A stretch of DNA of 64,000 bases from Streptomyces natalensis ATCC 27448 (GTDB lineage: Bacteria; Actinomycetota; Actinomycetes; Streptomycetales; Streptomycetaceae): contig NZ_JRKI01000061.1 of the NCBI RefSeq assembly GCF_000935125.1, forward strand, positions 248,001-312,000. The letters are read 5' to 3'. The translations under genes and the position numbers were made by a program. The stretch's first letter is position 1. The number at the start of each line of letters is the position of its first letter. Below, one piece after another: positions 53,580 through 62,761 of the stretch. The notes under the pieces are model-generated. The model searched no databases and was not told the DNA's origin. It saw only the letters and a program-made list of their open reading frames with translations.

Positions 53580-55583
53580 GTGGCCCCCACCGCGAATGCA
53601 CAGACGACGTCCGGACAGACATCCACCGACCCGACCCCGGCCCCGGCAGCGGACCCGGCGCCGTTACCGGCCGCTGCGGCCGCCGCCCCGCGGCACTCCG
53701 CCGTCCGTTCGCTGCTGCGGCTGTGGCCGTTCGTGCGGCCGGTGCGCGCGCGGTTGTTCACGGCGGCGTTCGTGGCGGTGGTCGCCTCGTGCCTCGGGCT
53801 GGTCATCCCGCTGGTCCTCAAGTGGCTGGTGGACGGGCCGGTGGCGGTGCGCGATCCGGGCGAGGTGTGGCTGGGCGGCGGCTGTCTGCTGCTGCTCGGG
53901 GTGGCCGAGGCGGGGCTGTTCGGGCTGCGGCGCTGGCTGGTGGCGCGGCCGCTGGCGAGCGTCGAGGCCGCCATGCGCGAGGCGCTCTACCACCATCTCC
54001 AGCGGCTGCCGGTCGCCTTCCACGACCGCTGGGCCTCGGGCCAGCTGCTCTCCCGCGCCACCACCGATCTGACCCTGCTGCGCCTCTTCCTCGCCTTTCC
54101 GCTGACGTTCCTGCTGGTCAACGGCACGACGATCGTGGTGGGCTGCGTGCTGCTGATGGTGCAGCGCTGGTCGCTGGGGCTGGTGCTGCTGGGGCCGTTG
54201 CTGCCGCTGATGGTGATGTGTTCGGTGCTGGAGTCCCGGTATGCGCTCGCCGCCCGGCGGGCCCAGGACCAGCTGGGCGATCTGACGACGGTGGTCGAGG
54301 AGTCAGTGCTCGGCATCCGGATCATCAAGGGGTTCGGCCGCCACCGCAGCCAGGCCCGCGCCTTCGAGCGGCTGACGCGGCAGATCCGCACGACCGAGCT
54401 GCACAAGGCCCGGCTGCTGGCCTGGATCTGGGGCGTGATCACCCTGCTCCCGGAGCTGGCCATCGCCACGGCCCTGGTGCTGGGCACGCTCCAGGTGGCC
54501 GACGGCGCGCTGTCCCCGGGCACCCTGGTCGCCTTCCTCTCGACGGCGCTGGCGCTGCGCTGGCCGGTGGACTCCATCGGCTTCCTGCTGGCCATGAGCA
54601 ACGAGGCGGCGACGGCCACGGACCGGTACTTCGAGGTCCTGGACGTGCCGGCCGTGGACGACGAAGGGGCGGCGGGCGGGAACGGCGTACGGAACGGGCC
54701 CGCCAACGGGACGGCCGACGCGGGCGAAGCGGGCGAAGCTGGTGAAGCTGGTGAAGCGCCGGACGCTGCCGACACCTGCGAACGCGAACGCCCCGTCGAC
54801 GGGCTGCGCTTCGAGGGCGTGGAGTTCTCCTACCCCGACGCCCCGGCGGACGGCCCGCCCACCCTCCGGGGCGTGGACCTGCACATCCGCTCCGGCGAGA
54901 CGATGGCCCTGGTGGGCGCGACCGGCAGCGGGAAGACGACCCTGACGGCGCTGGTGCCGCGGCTCTACGACCCCACCGCGGGGCGGATCACCCTCGACGG
55001 CCGCGATCTGGCGACCCTGGAGAGGGAGGAGGCCCGCGCGCTGGTGTCGGTCGCCTTCGAGGAGCCCACCCTGTTCTCGGCCACGGTGGCGGACAACGTC
55101 CTGATGGCCCACCCCGGCGCCCCCGCCCCCTCCGGTGCCACGGACTCCCAGGAGGCCGATCTCTTACGGGCGTTGGAGGTGGCCCAGGCCGACGGATTCG
55201 TCCGCGCCCTGCCCCAGGGCACCACCACCCAGGTGGGCGAGCAGGGCCTGAGCCTGTCCGGCGGTCAGCGCCAGCGGCTCGCGCTCGCCCGCGCGGTGGT
55301 GGGCCGCCCCCGCTTCCTGATCCTGGACGATCCGCTCTCCGCACTCGATGTGCACACCGAGGCCCTGGTGGAGGCCGCCCTGCGCCGGGTGCTGGCCACC
55401 ACCACCGCCCTGGTCGTCGCCCACCGGCCGTCCACGGTCCTGCTCGCCGACCGGGTGGCACTGCTCTCCGGTGGCCGGATAACCGCCGTCGGCACCCATC
55501 ACGAACTGCTGCGGGACAACGCCGAATACGCCGCGCTGATGTCCGGCGAGCCCGGCCGCCAGGACAGGGAGGACGCCCGATGA
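53580..55583 (+). CDS. ABC exporter half-transporter, degenerate-site subunit
   Basis: The 667-residue protein has six membrane helices (about 55-345) and an ATPase domain with Walker A GATGSGKTT and signature LSLSGGQRQRL. Its Walker B ILDDPLSALD has D-P where the catalytic Glu should be. It pairs with the next gene (ATGA overlap). A Gly/Glu/Ala insertion (about 365-395) separates the domains. Codon 529 (55164-55166) is TTA. GTG 53580 fits a leaderless start after TACGCT (53567-53572); TTG 53550 is an alternative. Confidence 0.9.
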   Translation: MAPTANAQTTSGQTSTDPTPAPAADPAPLPAAAAAAPRHSAVRSLLRLWPFVRPVRARLFTAAFVAVVASCLGLVIPLVLKWLVDGPVAVRDPGEVWLGGGCLLLLGVAEAGLFGLRRWLVARPLASVEAAMREALYHHLQRLPVAFHDRWASGQLLSRATTDLTLLRLFLAFPLTFLLVNGTTIVVGCVLLMVQRWSLGLVLLGPLLPLMVMCSVLESRYALAARRAQDQLGDLTTVVEESVLGIRIIKGFGRHRSQARAFERLTRQIRTTELHKARLLAWIWGVITLLPELAIATALVLGTLQVADGALSPGTLVAFLSTALALRWPVDSIGFLLAMSNEAATATDRYFEVLDVPAVDDEGAAGGNGVRNGPANGTADAGEAGEAGEAGEAPDAADTCERERPVDGLRFEGVEFSYPDAPADGPPTLRGVDLHIRSGETMALVGATGSGKTTLTALVPRLYDPTAGRITLDGRDLATLEREEARALVSVAFEEPTLFSATVADNVLMAHPGAPAPSGATDSQEADLLRALEVAQADGFVRALPQGTTTQVGEQGLSLSGGQRQRLALARAVVGRPRFLILDDPLSALDVHTEALVEAALRRVLATTTALVVAHRPSTVLLADRVALLSGGRITAVGTHHELLRDNAEYAALMSGEPGRQDREDAR

Positions 55584-57451
55584 CGACCACCGCGGCCCAT
55601 GCGCCGGCCGACGGCGACCACGAGGAGACCGGCCCGCCCCAGGGCGCCGAGGAGCACGGGCCCGACGCCTTCGAACGGGATGTGCTGCCCGCTCCCCCGC
55701 ACGCCTCGCGCACCCTGCTGCGGTCCCTGCTGGCGCCGTACCGGGCCCGGGTCTGGCTGACGGCCGCGGTGCTGCTGGTCCAGCAGGCCGCCGTGCAGGC
55801 GGGCCCGCTGCTCGTGGCGTACGCCCTCGACCGTGCCGTACCGGCGCTGCGGGCGGGCGAGAGAGGGCCACTGATCGCGGTGGCGGTGACGGCCGCGCTC
55901 TGCGCCGCCCTGTCCGGGGGCCTCCAGTTCGCCTTCATCGGCCTCTCCGCCCGGGTCAGCCAGGACGTGCTGCGCGATCTGCGCGGCCGGATCTTCGGCC
56001 ACGGCCAGGCCCTGAGCCTGGACTTCCACGAGCGCTACACCTCCGGCCGGCTGATATCCCGGGCCACCACCGACGTCGAGTCGCTGCGCGAACTCCTCGA
56101 CGAGGGCCTCCAGGAACTGATCGTCATCGTCCTCCAGACCCTCTACATCACCGCGACGCTGCTCTGGCTGGATGTGGGCCTGGGCGCCGCGGCCGTCGTC
56201 TCCGCCGGGCCGCTCTACCTCCTCGTCCGCTCCTTCCAGCGCCGCTCGCGCCGCGTCTACGGCGCCAAGTCCACCGCCACCGCGTCCTTCATCGTGAAGT
56301 TCACCGAGACCATGAACGGCATCCGCCCGGTCAAGGCGTTCCGCCGCGAGCGGCCCAACGACGCCGCCTTCGCCCGGCTGAACCACCGCCATGAGCGGAT
56401 CAACGGCGACGCCATCCTGGAGATGGCCCGCTACGTCGTCTCCTCCCGGCTGGTGGCCAACGTCGCGGTGGCCGCGCTCGTCCTGTGGGGCGCCTACCGC
56501 GTCGCCGTCGGCGGCCTCGCGCTCGGCGTGCTGGCCGCGGCGGTGCTCTACCTGCGCCGCCTGTACGACCCCATCGACCGGCTCGGTATGTTCCTCAACT
56601 CCTATGAGGCGGCGGCGGCTTCGCTGGAAAAGATCGCCGGGCTGCTCGCCCAGCGGCCCACCGTCCCCGAGCCCGCCGCACCGCGTGCGCTGCCCGCCGC
56701 CGCGGCCGGCCGGCCCGGCCGGGAGGTGGAGTTCGACGGCGTACGCTTCGCCTACCGCACCGGCGGCGAGGTGCTGCCCCGCTTCGGACTGACCCTCGCG
56801 GCCGGCACGACCACCGCCGTGGTGGGCTCCACCGGGGCGGGCAAGTCCACCCTCGCCAAGCTGCTGGCCCGCTTCTACGACCCCACCGAGGGCCGGATCC
56901 TGCTCGACGGCGTCGATCTGCGCGAGCTGTCCACCGCCGAACTGCGCCGCGGCGTGGTGATGGTCACCCAGGAGGCGTTCCTCTTCTCCGGCACGGTCGC
57001 CGACAACATCGCCCTCGGCCGCCCGGACGCCTCCCGCGAGGAGATCGAACGGGCCGCGAAGGCCATCGGCGCCCATGACTTCATAGCCGCCCTGCCGGAC
57101 GGCTACGACACCGACGTCCGCAAGCGCGGCGGCCGCATCTCCGCAGGCCAGCGGCAGCTCGTCGGCTTCGCCCGGGCGCTGCTCGCCGACCCGTCCGTGC
57201 TCATCCTGGACGAGGCCACCAGTTCCCTGGACATCCCCGGCGAACGGGCCGTGCAGCGCGCCATGGACACCGTGCTGCGCGGCCGCACCGCGGTGATCAT
57301 CGCCCACCGCCTGTCCACGGTCGAAACCGCCGACCGCGTCCTGGTCATGTCCGCCGGCCGGATCGTCGAGGACGGCCCGCCCGCCGAACTGGCCACCGGT
57401 CACGGCCACTTCGCCCGCCTGCACCGCGCCTGGCGGGAGAGCGTGGGGTAG
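55580..57451 (+). CDS. ABC exporter half-transporter, catalytic subunit
   Basis: The 623-residue protein has six membrane helices and an ATPase domain with Walker A GSTGAGKST and canonical Walker B LILDEATSSLD. Its signature is RISAGQRQL, weaker than LSGGQ. With the preceding subunit this gives one competent and one degenerate ATP site, as in TM287/288-type heterodimeric multidrug or lipid exporters. Substrate unknown. Confidence 0.93.
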   Translation: MTTTAAHAPADGDHEETGPPQGAEEHGPDAFERDVLPAPPHASRTLLRSLLAPYRARVWLTAAVLLVQQAAVQAGPLLVAYALDRAVPALRAGERGPLIAVAVTAALCAALSGGLQFAFIGLSARVSQDVLRDLRGRIFGHGQALSLDFHERYTSGRLISRATTDVESLRELLDEGLQELIVIVLQTLYITATLLWLDVGLGAAAVVSAGPLYLLVRSFQRRSRRVYGAKSTATASFIVKFTETMNGIRPVKAFRRERPNDAAFARLNHRHERINGDAILEMARYVVSSRLVANVAVAALVLWGAYRVAVGGLALGVLAAAVLYLRRLYDPIDRLGMFLNSYEAAAASLEKIAGLLAQRPTVPEPAAPRALPAAAAGRPGREVEFDGVRFAYRTGGEVLPRFGLTLAAGTTTAVVGSTGAGKSTLAKLLARFYDPTEGRILLDGVDLRELSTAELRRGVVMVTQEAFLFSGTVADNIALGRPDASREEIERAAKAIGAHDFIAALPDGYDTDVRKRGGRISAGQRQLVGFARALLADPSVLILDEATSSLDIPGERAVQRAMDTVLRGRTAVIIAHRLSTVETADRVLVMSAGRIVEDGPPAELATGHGHFARLHRAWRESVG

Positions 57452-57462
57452 CCGGGCGACCC

Positions 57463-57497
57463 GGCCGGGGCCGGAGCGCGGCACGGCCGCCCCGGCC
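57463..57497 (+). terminator. Hairpin after the ABC exporter genes
   Basis: GGCCGGGGC (57463-57471) and GCCCCGGCC (57489-57497) form an exact 9-bp stem with a 17-nt loop, 11 nt past the stop. Confidence 0.65.
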
Positions 57498-57530
57498 CGC
57501 CTCGTCCGGCTTCCGGACACCGATTCCGCC

Positions 57531-57600
57531 CAACGGACGTTTTCCGGCCAATTAGTTGAACGGACCCTGACAACCGGCCATCCGTGGTGGGACTCTTCCC
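57531..57600 (+). promoter_or_regulatory. Protease upstream module, copy A
   Basis: This 70-bp block is shared, almost ungapped, with the region before the second M4 gene. It shows CAACGGACG, then CGGCCAA, CCTGACA and GACTCTTCCC. AACGGAC occurs twice. It ends 272 nt before the first M4 start, leaving a long leader with no evident gene. It is probably the promoter with a common regulator site. Confidence 0.65.
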
Positions 57601-57872
57601 CGCAACCGCCGCACGGGCCCCCACAGCACCACGCCCGCCCGGCCGCCGTACCACCGGCACCACCTGCACTGCCTGCACCGTCTGCACGACAGTCACGTCC
57701 GCACACCAGGCACGTGTCCGCGTGTGCACGCGTGCACCTCCACCCGCGCACCACCGTACGTCTCCCCCCACACGCTCCAAGAGTTCTGCCTCGCTCTGCC
57801 CGGACGGCCGACAGGCCGCCCGGTCCCCCTCGGCCGCACCGTCATGTCGCGGCCACCGCAGAAGGAGTCAGT

Positions 57873-60152
57873 GTGAGACGCACCCCCCATGGACGCGCCG
57901 TTGCGACCGGCGCGCTCGTCGCCGTCACTGCAATGCTCGGCGTCGGAATCCAGGCCGGCACCGGCACGGCGGCCGCCCCGCGGCACGGCACCACACACGC
58001 CGTACCCCGCCCCGGCGCCCTGCCGGCCAAGCTGTCCCCGTCCCAGCGTGCGGAGCTGATACGGCAGGCCGGCGCGACCACCGCCCGCACCGCCAAGCTG
58101 CTGAAGCTGGGCGGGAAGGAGCAGCTGATCGTCAAGGACGTCTCGAAGGACGTCGACGGCACCGTCCACACCCGCTATGCCCGCACCTACGACGGACTGC
58201 CGGTGCTCGGCGGCGATCTCGTCGTGCACCAGAGCCGCAACGGCGCGCTCAAGGGCGTCACCAAGGCCGTCCGCTCGCAGATCAGGGTGGCGAGCACCAC
58301 CGCCACGGTGCATCCGGCCGCGGCCGCGGCGAAGGCCGTCAAGGCGGCGCAGGCGCTCGGGTCGAAGAAGACCGCGGCGGCCAAGGCACCGCGCAAGGTG
58401 GTCTGGGTCGCCGACGGCAAGCCGGTCCTCGCGTACGAAACGGTCGTCGGCGGACTTCAGGACGACGGCACGCCCAACCAGCTGCATGTCATCACCGACG
58501 CCACCACCGGCGCCCGGATCTTCCAGTACCAGGGCATCGAGAACGGCGTCGGCAACAGCGAGTACAGCGGCAAGGTCACCATCGGGACGTCCGGCTCGGC
58601 GCCGAACTTCTCGATGACCGACCCCACCCGCGGCAACCACAAGACCTACGACCTCAAGCACGGCTCGTCGGGGACGGGTTCGCTGTTCACCGACGCCGAT
58701 GACACCTGGGGCGACGGGACGACGCACAACGCCCAGACCGCCGGTGTGGACGCCGCCTACGGCGCGCAGGAGACCTGGGACTACTACAAGAACGTGCACG
58801 GCCGCAGCGGCATCAAGGGCGACGGCGTCGGCGCGTACTCGCGTGTCCACTACGGCGACAGCTACGTCAACGCCTTCTGGGACGACAGCTGCTTCTGCAT
58901 GACATACGGCGACGGCAGCGGCAACAACGACCCGCTGACCTCGCTGGACGTGGCCGGCCACGAGATGTCGCACGGTGTCACCGCGGCCACCGCAGCCCTG
59001 GAGTACAGCGGCGAGTCCGGCGGCCTCAACGAGGCGACCTCGGACATCTTCGGCACCTCGGTCGAGTTCTACGCCAACAACCCCGCCGACCCCGGTGACT
59101 ACCTCATCGGCGAGAAGATCAACATCAACGGCGACGGCACCCCGCTGCGCTACATGGACAAACCCTCCAAGGACGGCTCCTCGGCGGACTACTGGTCGAG
59201 CAACGTCGGCGACAAGGACGTGCACTACTCCTCCGGCGTCGCCAACCACTTCTTCTACCTGCTGTCCGAGGGCAGCGGCGCGAAGGACATCAACGGCGTC
59301 CACTACGACAGCCCGACCTACGACGGCCTGCCCGTTCCGGGCATCGGCCGGGCCAACGCCGAGAAGGTGTGGTTCAAGGCGCTCACCCAGTACATGAACG
59401 CCAACACCGACTACGCGGGCGCCCGTACCGCCACGCTTCAGGCCGCGGCGGACCTCTTCGGCCAGGGCAGCGCCTCGTACAACACGGTCGCCAACACCTG
59501 GGCGGCGGTCAATGTCGGCTCGCGCGTCCCGGACGGCGGCGGGGTCACCGTCACCAACCCGGGCAACCAGACCAGCACCGTGGGCCAGGCGGCGAGCCTC
59601 CAGATCAAGGCCAGCAGCGGGACGGCGGGCGCGCTGACGTACGCCGCCGGCGGGCTGCCGGCCGGGCTGTCGCTCAATGCGAGCACCGGTCTGATCTCCG
59701 GGACGCCGACCACGGCCGGAACCAGCACCGTCAACGTGACGGTGACCGATTCCGCGAAGAAGACCGGTACGGCCTCCTTCACCTGGACCGTCAACGCGGC
59801 AGGCGGCGGCAGCGTCTTCGAGAACTCCGACGACGTGGCAATCCCGGACGCGGGCGCGGCGGTCACCTCGCCGATCACCGTCAGCCGCAGCGGCAAGGCG
59901 CCGAGCACGCTGAAGGTCGGGGTGGACATCGTGCACACCTACCGCGGTGACCTGGTCATCGACCTGATCGCCCCGGACGGCACGGCGTACCGGCTGAAGA
60001 AATCCGACCCGTACGACTCCGCGGCGAACGTGAAGACGACGTACACCGTCAACGCCTCGACCGAGACGGCGAGCGGGACCTGGAAGCTGCGGGTCCAGGA
60101 CGTCTACTCGGAGGACTCGGGCTACATCAACGACTGGAAGCTCACGTTCTGA
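57873..60152 (+). CDS. Secreted M4-family metalloprotease with Ig-like and P domains
   Basis: The 759-residue preproprotein has a signal peptide, FTP and PepSY propeptide domains (about 45-210), and the thermolysin-like domain with zinc ligands H363, H367 (HEMSH) and E387 (GGLNE), plus catalytic His in YSSGVANHFFY. After the M4 domain come a cadherin-like putative Ig domain (about 565-650, GLPAGLSLNASTGLISGTP) and a P/homo-B domain (about 655-759). GTG 57873 has GAAGGAG upstream. The tail probably stabilises the enzyme or targets it to substrate. Confidence 0.95.
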   Translation: MRRTPHGRAVATGALVAVTAMLGVGIQAGTGTAAAPRHGTTHAVPRPGALPAKLSPSQRAELIRQAGATTARTAKLLKLGGKEQLIVKDVSKDVDGTVHTRYARTYDGLPVLGGDLVVHQSRNGALKGVTKAVRSQIRVASTTATVHPAAAAAKAVKAAQALGSKKTAAAKAPRKVVWVADGKPVLAYETVVGGLQDDGTPNQLHVITDATTGARIFQYQGIENGVGNSEYSGKVTIGTSGSAPNFSMTDPTRGNHKTYDLKHGSSGTGSLFTDADDTWGDGTTHNAQTAGVDAAYGAQETWDYYKNVHGRSGIKGDGVGAYSRVHYGDSYVNAFWDDSCFCMTYGDGSGNNDPLTSLDVAGHEMSHGVTAATAALEYSGESGGLNEATSDIFGTSVEFYANNPADPGDYLIGEKININGDGTPLRYMDKPSKDGSSADYWSSNVGDKDVHYSSGVANHFFYLLSEGSGAKDINGVHYDSPTYDGLPVPGIGRANAEKVWFKALTQYMNANTDYAGARTATLQAAADLFGQGSASYNTVANTWAAVNVGSRVPDGGGVTVTNPGNQTSTVGQAASLQIKASSGTAGALTYAAGGLPAGLSLNASTGLISGTPTTAGTSTVNVTVTDSAKKTGTASFTWTVNAAGGGSVFENSDDVAIPDAGAAVTSPITVSRSGKAPSTLKVGVDIVHTYRGDLVIDLIAPDGTAYRLKKSDPYDSAANVKTTYTVNASTETASGTWKLRVQDVYSEDSGYINDWKLTF

Positions 60153-60328
60153 CGGTGCGGCCTCGTCGGTCTTCATCTTCGCTTCATCTTGATGTGTTCA
60201 AGGGGGCGGCGGATGGGCCGGGAGGCGGGTTGCACCTCAACTGACCAGTGAGGGAGGCGAGTTGGGCGTTGCCCCGGGGAGTGCTGGGGCGACGCCCCCT
60301 TTCCGTTAAACGGACGGCGGGATCCACT

Positions 60329-60397
60329 CAACGGACGAATTTCGGCCAAACCTTTAACAGACTCCTGACATGCACGCGTTCGAATGGCAGTCTTCCC
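60329..60397 (+). promoter_or_regulatory. Protease upstream module, copy B
   Basis: The counterpart of copy A, with identical CAACGGACG, CGGCCAA and CCTGACA at the same spacing and ending GCAGTCTTCCC. An extra AAACGGAC lies just upstream (60308-60315). It ends 64 nt before the second M4 start. CTTTGC/GCAAAG arms (60421-60426, 60441-60446) lie between it and the ribosome site. Confidence 0.65.
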
Positions 60398-60460
60398 GAA
60401 CGCACGTCACACCCGCATCGCTTTGCACCCCCACCACTTGGCAAAGTTGAAGGAGTCCGC

Positions 60461-62098
60461 GTGACCCCCCGCATATCCCGTAAGACCCGTGTGACCGGTA
60501 CCGCCCTCGCGGCGGCGGCCCTTCTGGCCGCCGGCATCACGGTTGGCACGGCCGGCGCCTCGCCGGCCCCGAAGCAGCCCACCCCACTGGGCGGCTCCCC
60601 GCTGGTGCTCAGCGCCTCGCACCGCGCCGAACTGCTGCGCGACGCGGACGCCACCAAGGCGCACACCGCGGCCGCCCTCGGCCTCGGCTCGCAGGAGAAG
60701 CTGCACGTCAAGGACGTCATCAAGGACGTCGACGGCACCACGCACACCCGCTACGAGCGCACCTACGGCGGACTGCCGGTCCTCGGCGGCGACATGGTCG
60801 TCCACACGGCCCCGGGCGGCGCCATCAAGAGCACCACCAAGGCGACCGGCAAGCGCATCGCGGTCGCCTCCACCACGGCGAAGATCGCGCCGTCGGCCGC
60901 CCAGCAGTCGGCGCAGGGCGTCGCCGCCAAGACCCTCGGCGCCAAGTCGCCCGCGGCGAAGAGCGCGCGCAAGGTCGTCTGGGCCGCCTCCGGCACCCCG
61001 ACCCTCGCCTACGACACCGTCGTCACCAGCGTCGCCAAGGACGGCACGCCCAGCAAGCTGCACGTCATCACCGACGCCAACACCGGCAAGAAGCTCTTCC
61101 AGTACGACGAGATCCACACCGGCAAGGGCGAGAGCGAGTACAGCGGCAGCGTCGAGCTCGGCACCAAGAAGGACGGCAACAAGTTCACGCTGACCGACGA
61201 CGGGCGCGGCGGCCACAAGACCCTCGACCTCGGGAACAGCGAGAGCGGCGACGGCAAGCCGTTCTCGGACGATGACGACAACTGGGGCACGGGCAAGCCC
61301 GACGACCCCCAGACCGCCGCCGTCGACGCGCACTACGGTGCGGCCGAGACCTGGGACTACTACAAGAACGTGCAGGGCCGCAGCGGCATCAAGGGCGACG
61401 GCAAGGGCGCCACGTCCCGCGTCCACTACGGCAAGGGCTACGTCAACGCCTTCTGGGACGACAGCTGCTTCTGCATGACCTACGGCGACGGCCAGGGCGA
61501 CAAGAAGCCGCTCACCGCGCTGGACGTGGCGGCGCACGAGATGTCGCACGGTGTCACCGCCGCGACCGCCAACCTGGAGTACAGCGGCGAGTCCGGCGGC
61601 CTCAACGAGGGCACCTCGGACATCTTCGGCACCTCGGTCGAGTTCTACGCCAAGAACGCCAAGGACCCGGGCGACTACCTCATCGGCGAGAAGATCGACA
61701 TCAACGGTGACGGCAAGCCGCTGCGCTACATGGACAAGCCCAGCAAGGACGGCCAGTCGAAGGACTTCTGGGACTCCAGCACCGGTGGCCTCGACCCGCA
61801 CTACTCCTCGGGCGTCGCCAACCACTTCTTCTACCTGCTGTCCGAGGGCAGCGGCGCGAAGGAGATCAACGGCGTCAAGTACGACAGCCCGACGGCGGAC
61901 GGCTCCAAGGTCACCGGCATCGGCCGGGACAAGGCCGAGAAGATCTGGTTCAAGGCCCTGACCGCGTACATGACGTCCAACACCGACTACAAGGGTGCCC
62001 GCGAGGCGACCGTCAAGGCCGCCACGGACCTCTACGGCAAGGACAGCGCCGAGGTCAAGGGCGTCGAATCGGCCTGGGTCGGCGTCGCGGTCAAGTAA
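60461..62098 (+). CDS. Secreted M4-family metalloprotease
   Basis: The 545-residue paralogue of the preceding gene has the same signal, FTP/PepSY propeptide and thermolysin-like domain, with zinc ligands H359, H363 and E383. It lacks the C-terminal Ig-like and P domains and stops right after the M4 C-terminal domain (VESAWVGVAVK). GTG 60461 has AAGGAG 5 nt upstream. The high identity of the catalytic regions points to tandem duplication. Confidence 0.95.
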   Translation: MTPRISRKTRVTGTALAAAALLAAGITVGTAGASPAPKQPTPLGGSPLVLSASHRAELLRDADATKAHTAAALGLGSQEKLHVKDVIKDVDGTTHTRYERTYGGLPVLGGDMVVHTAPGGAIKSTTKATGKRIAVASTTAKIAPSAAQQSAQGVAAKTLGAKSPAAKSARKVVWAASGTPTLAYDTVVTSVAKDGTPSKLHVITDANTGKKLFQYDEIHTGKGESEYSGSVELGTKKDGNKFTLTDDGRGGHKTLDLGNSESGDGKPFSDDDDNWGTGKPDDPQTAAVDAHYGAAETWDYYKNVQGRSGIKGDGKGATSRVHYGKGYVNAFWDDSCFCMTYGDGQGDKKPLTALDVAAHEMSHGVTAATANLEYSGESGGLNEGTSDIFGTSVEFYAKNAKDPGDYLIGEKIDINGDGKPLRYMDKPSKDGQSKDFWDSSTGGLDPHYSSGVANHFFYLLSEGSGAKEINGVKYDSPTADGSKVTGIGRDKAEKIWFKALTAYMTSNTDYKGAREATVKAATDLYGKDSAEVKGVESAWVGVAVK

Positions 62099-62177
62099 CA
62101 CATCGTCAAGTAGCACATCGCGATCAGGCAACACGGCGCGGTCACGTACCGCACTGCGTGCGAATGCGCTGATCGGC

Positions 62178-62231
62178 CCGGGGTGAAGCACCCCGGAGCG
62201 GGCGGTGTCCGGAGATCCTCCGGGCACCGCC
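62178..62231 (+). terminator. Two consecutive hairpins after the second M4 gene
   Basis: CCGGGGTG/CACCCCGG (62178-62196, 3-nt loop) is exact. GGCGGTGTCCGGAG/CTCCGGGCACCGCC (62201-62231, 3-nt loop) has one mismatch. The pair lies 80-133 nt past the stop and is likely an efficient terminator. Confidence 0.8.
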
Positions 62232-62677
62232 TTCGCGCGTCGTGACGCAAAGCGACGACACCCCCTCGGCATCCCCCGTCACCCTGGCCCCCCTCCGCCC
62301 GTACTACCGCGTACGTCGATATGGCCGATTCCACCCCCTCAGGCGCTCTTGTACGGACCCTCTCCTGGCGAGAGGCTGCGGTGTGGCGCCGACGGGCCCG
62401 GTGCGGCACCGGACTTGCGCAAACGCACCTCGCTTGTGATTCAAATCTCTTGTGATGCACCGGAGTTGAGGAGGCGACCCCCTCGTGTCAGCGCTTTTGT
62501 GCCCCGCCCCGCGGGAGTTCTGACGGATGCCCGACGGTCCACGGCCGGCCCAGGGTTACGAACGAGTAGTTCACCTGCGCACCGGATTGCCCGGCGGCGC
62601 GCCGCGGGCAGGCTCTCCCGTAGGGCCGTCGCCCGCCGCGGTCGCCGCCAACCGAGTGAAAGCGGACAGGAGCGCCG
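62232..62677. other. 446-bp region upstream of the glgE leader ORF
   Basis: No gene supported. A long antisense frame here has atypical composition and no homology that I recognise. AT-richer tracts near 62440-62460 and 62550-62570 are candidate promoters. Confidence 0.35.
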
Positions 62678-62761
62678 ATGCCCGGACCCCGCCCCCCTAC
62701 CGTGGAGCGGATAGAAAGGACAAAATCGCGCAGAGCATCACTAGCCCAGGTGAGCCCATGA
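62678..62761 (+). CDS. Putative 27-residue leader ORF overlapping glgE start
   Basis: A small ORF beginning MPGPRPPTVERIERTKSRR has AGGAG 5 nt before its ATG. Its stop TGA overlaps the glgE ATG (62758-62761, ATGA), in a different frame. It could couple or attenuate glgE translation. It could also mark a frameshift, since some relatives have an N-terminal extension before the RIPVLDI motif. Not recognised as a known protein. Confidence 0.4.
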   Translation: MPGPRPPTVERIERTKSRRASLAQVSP

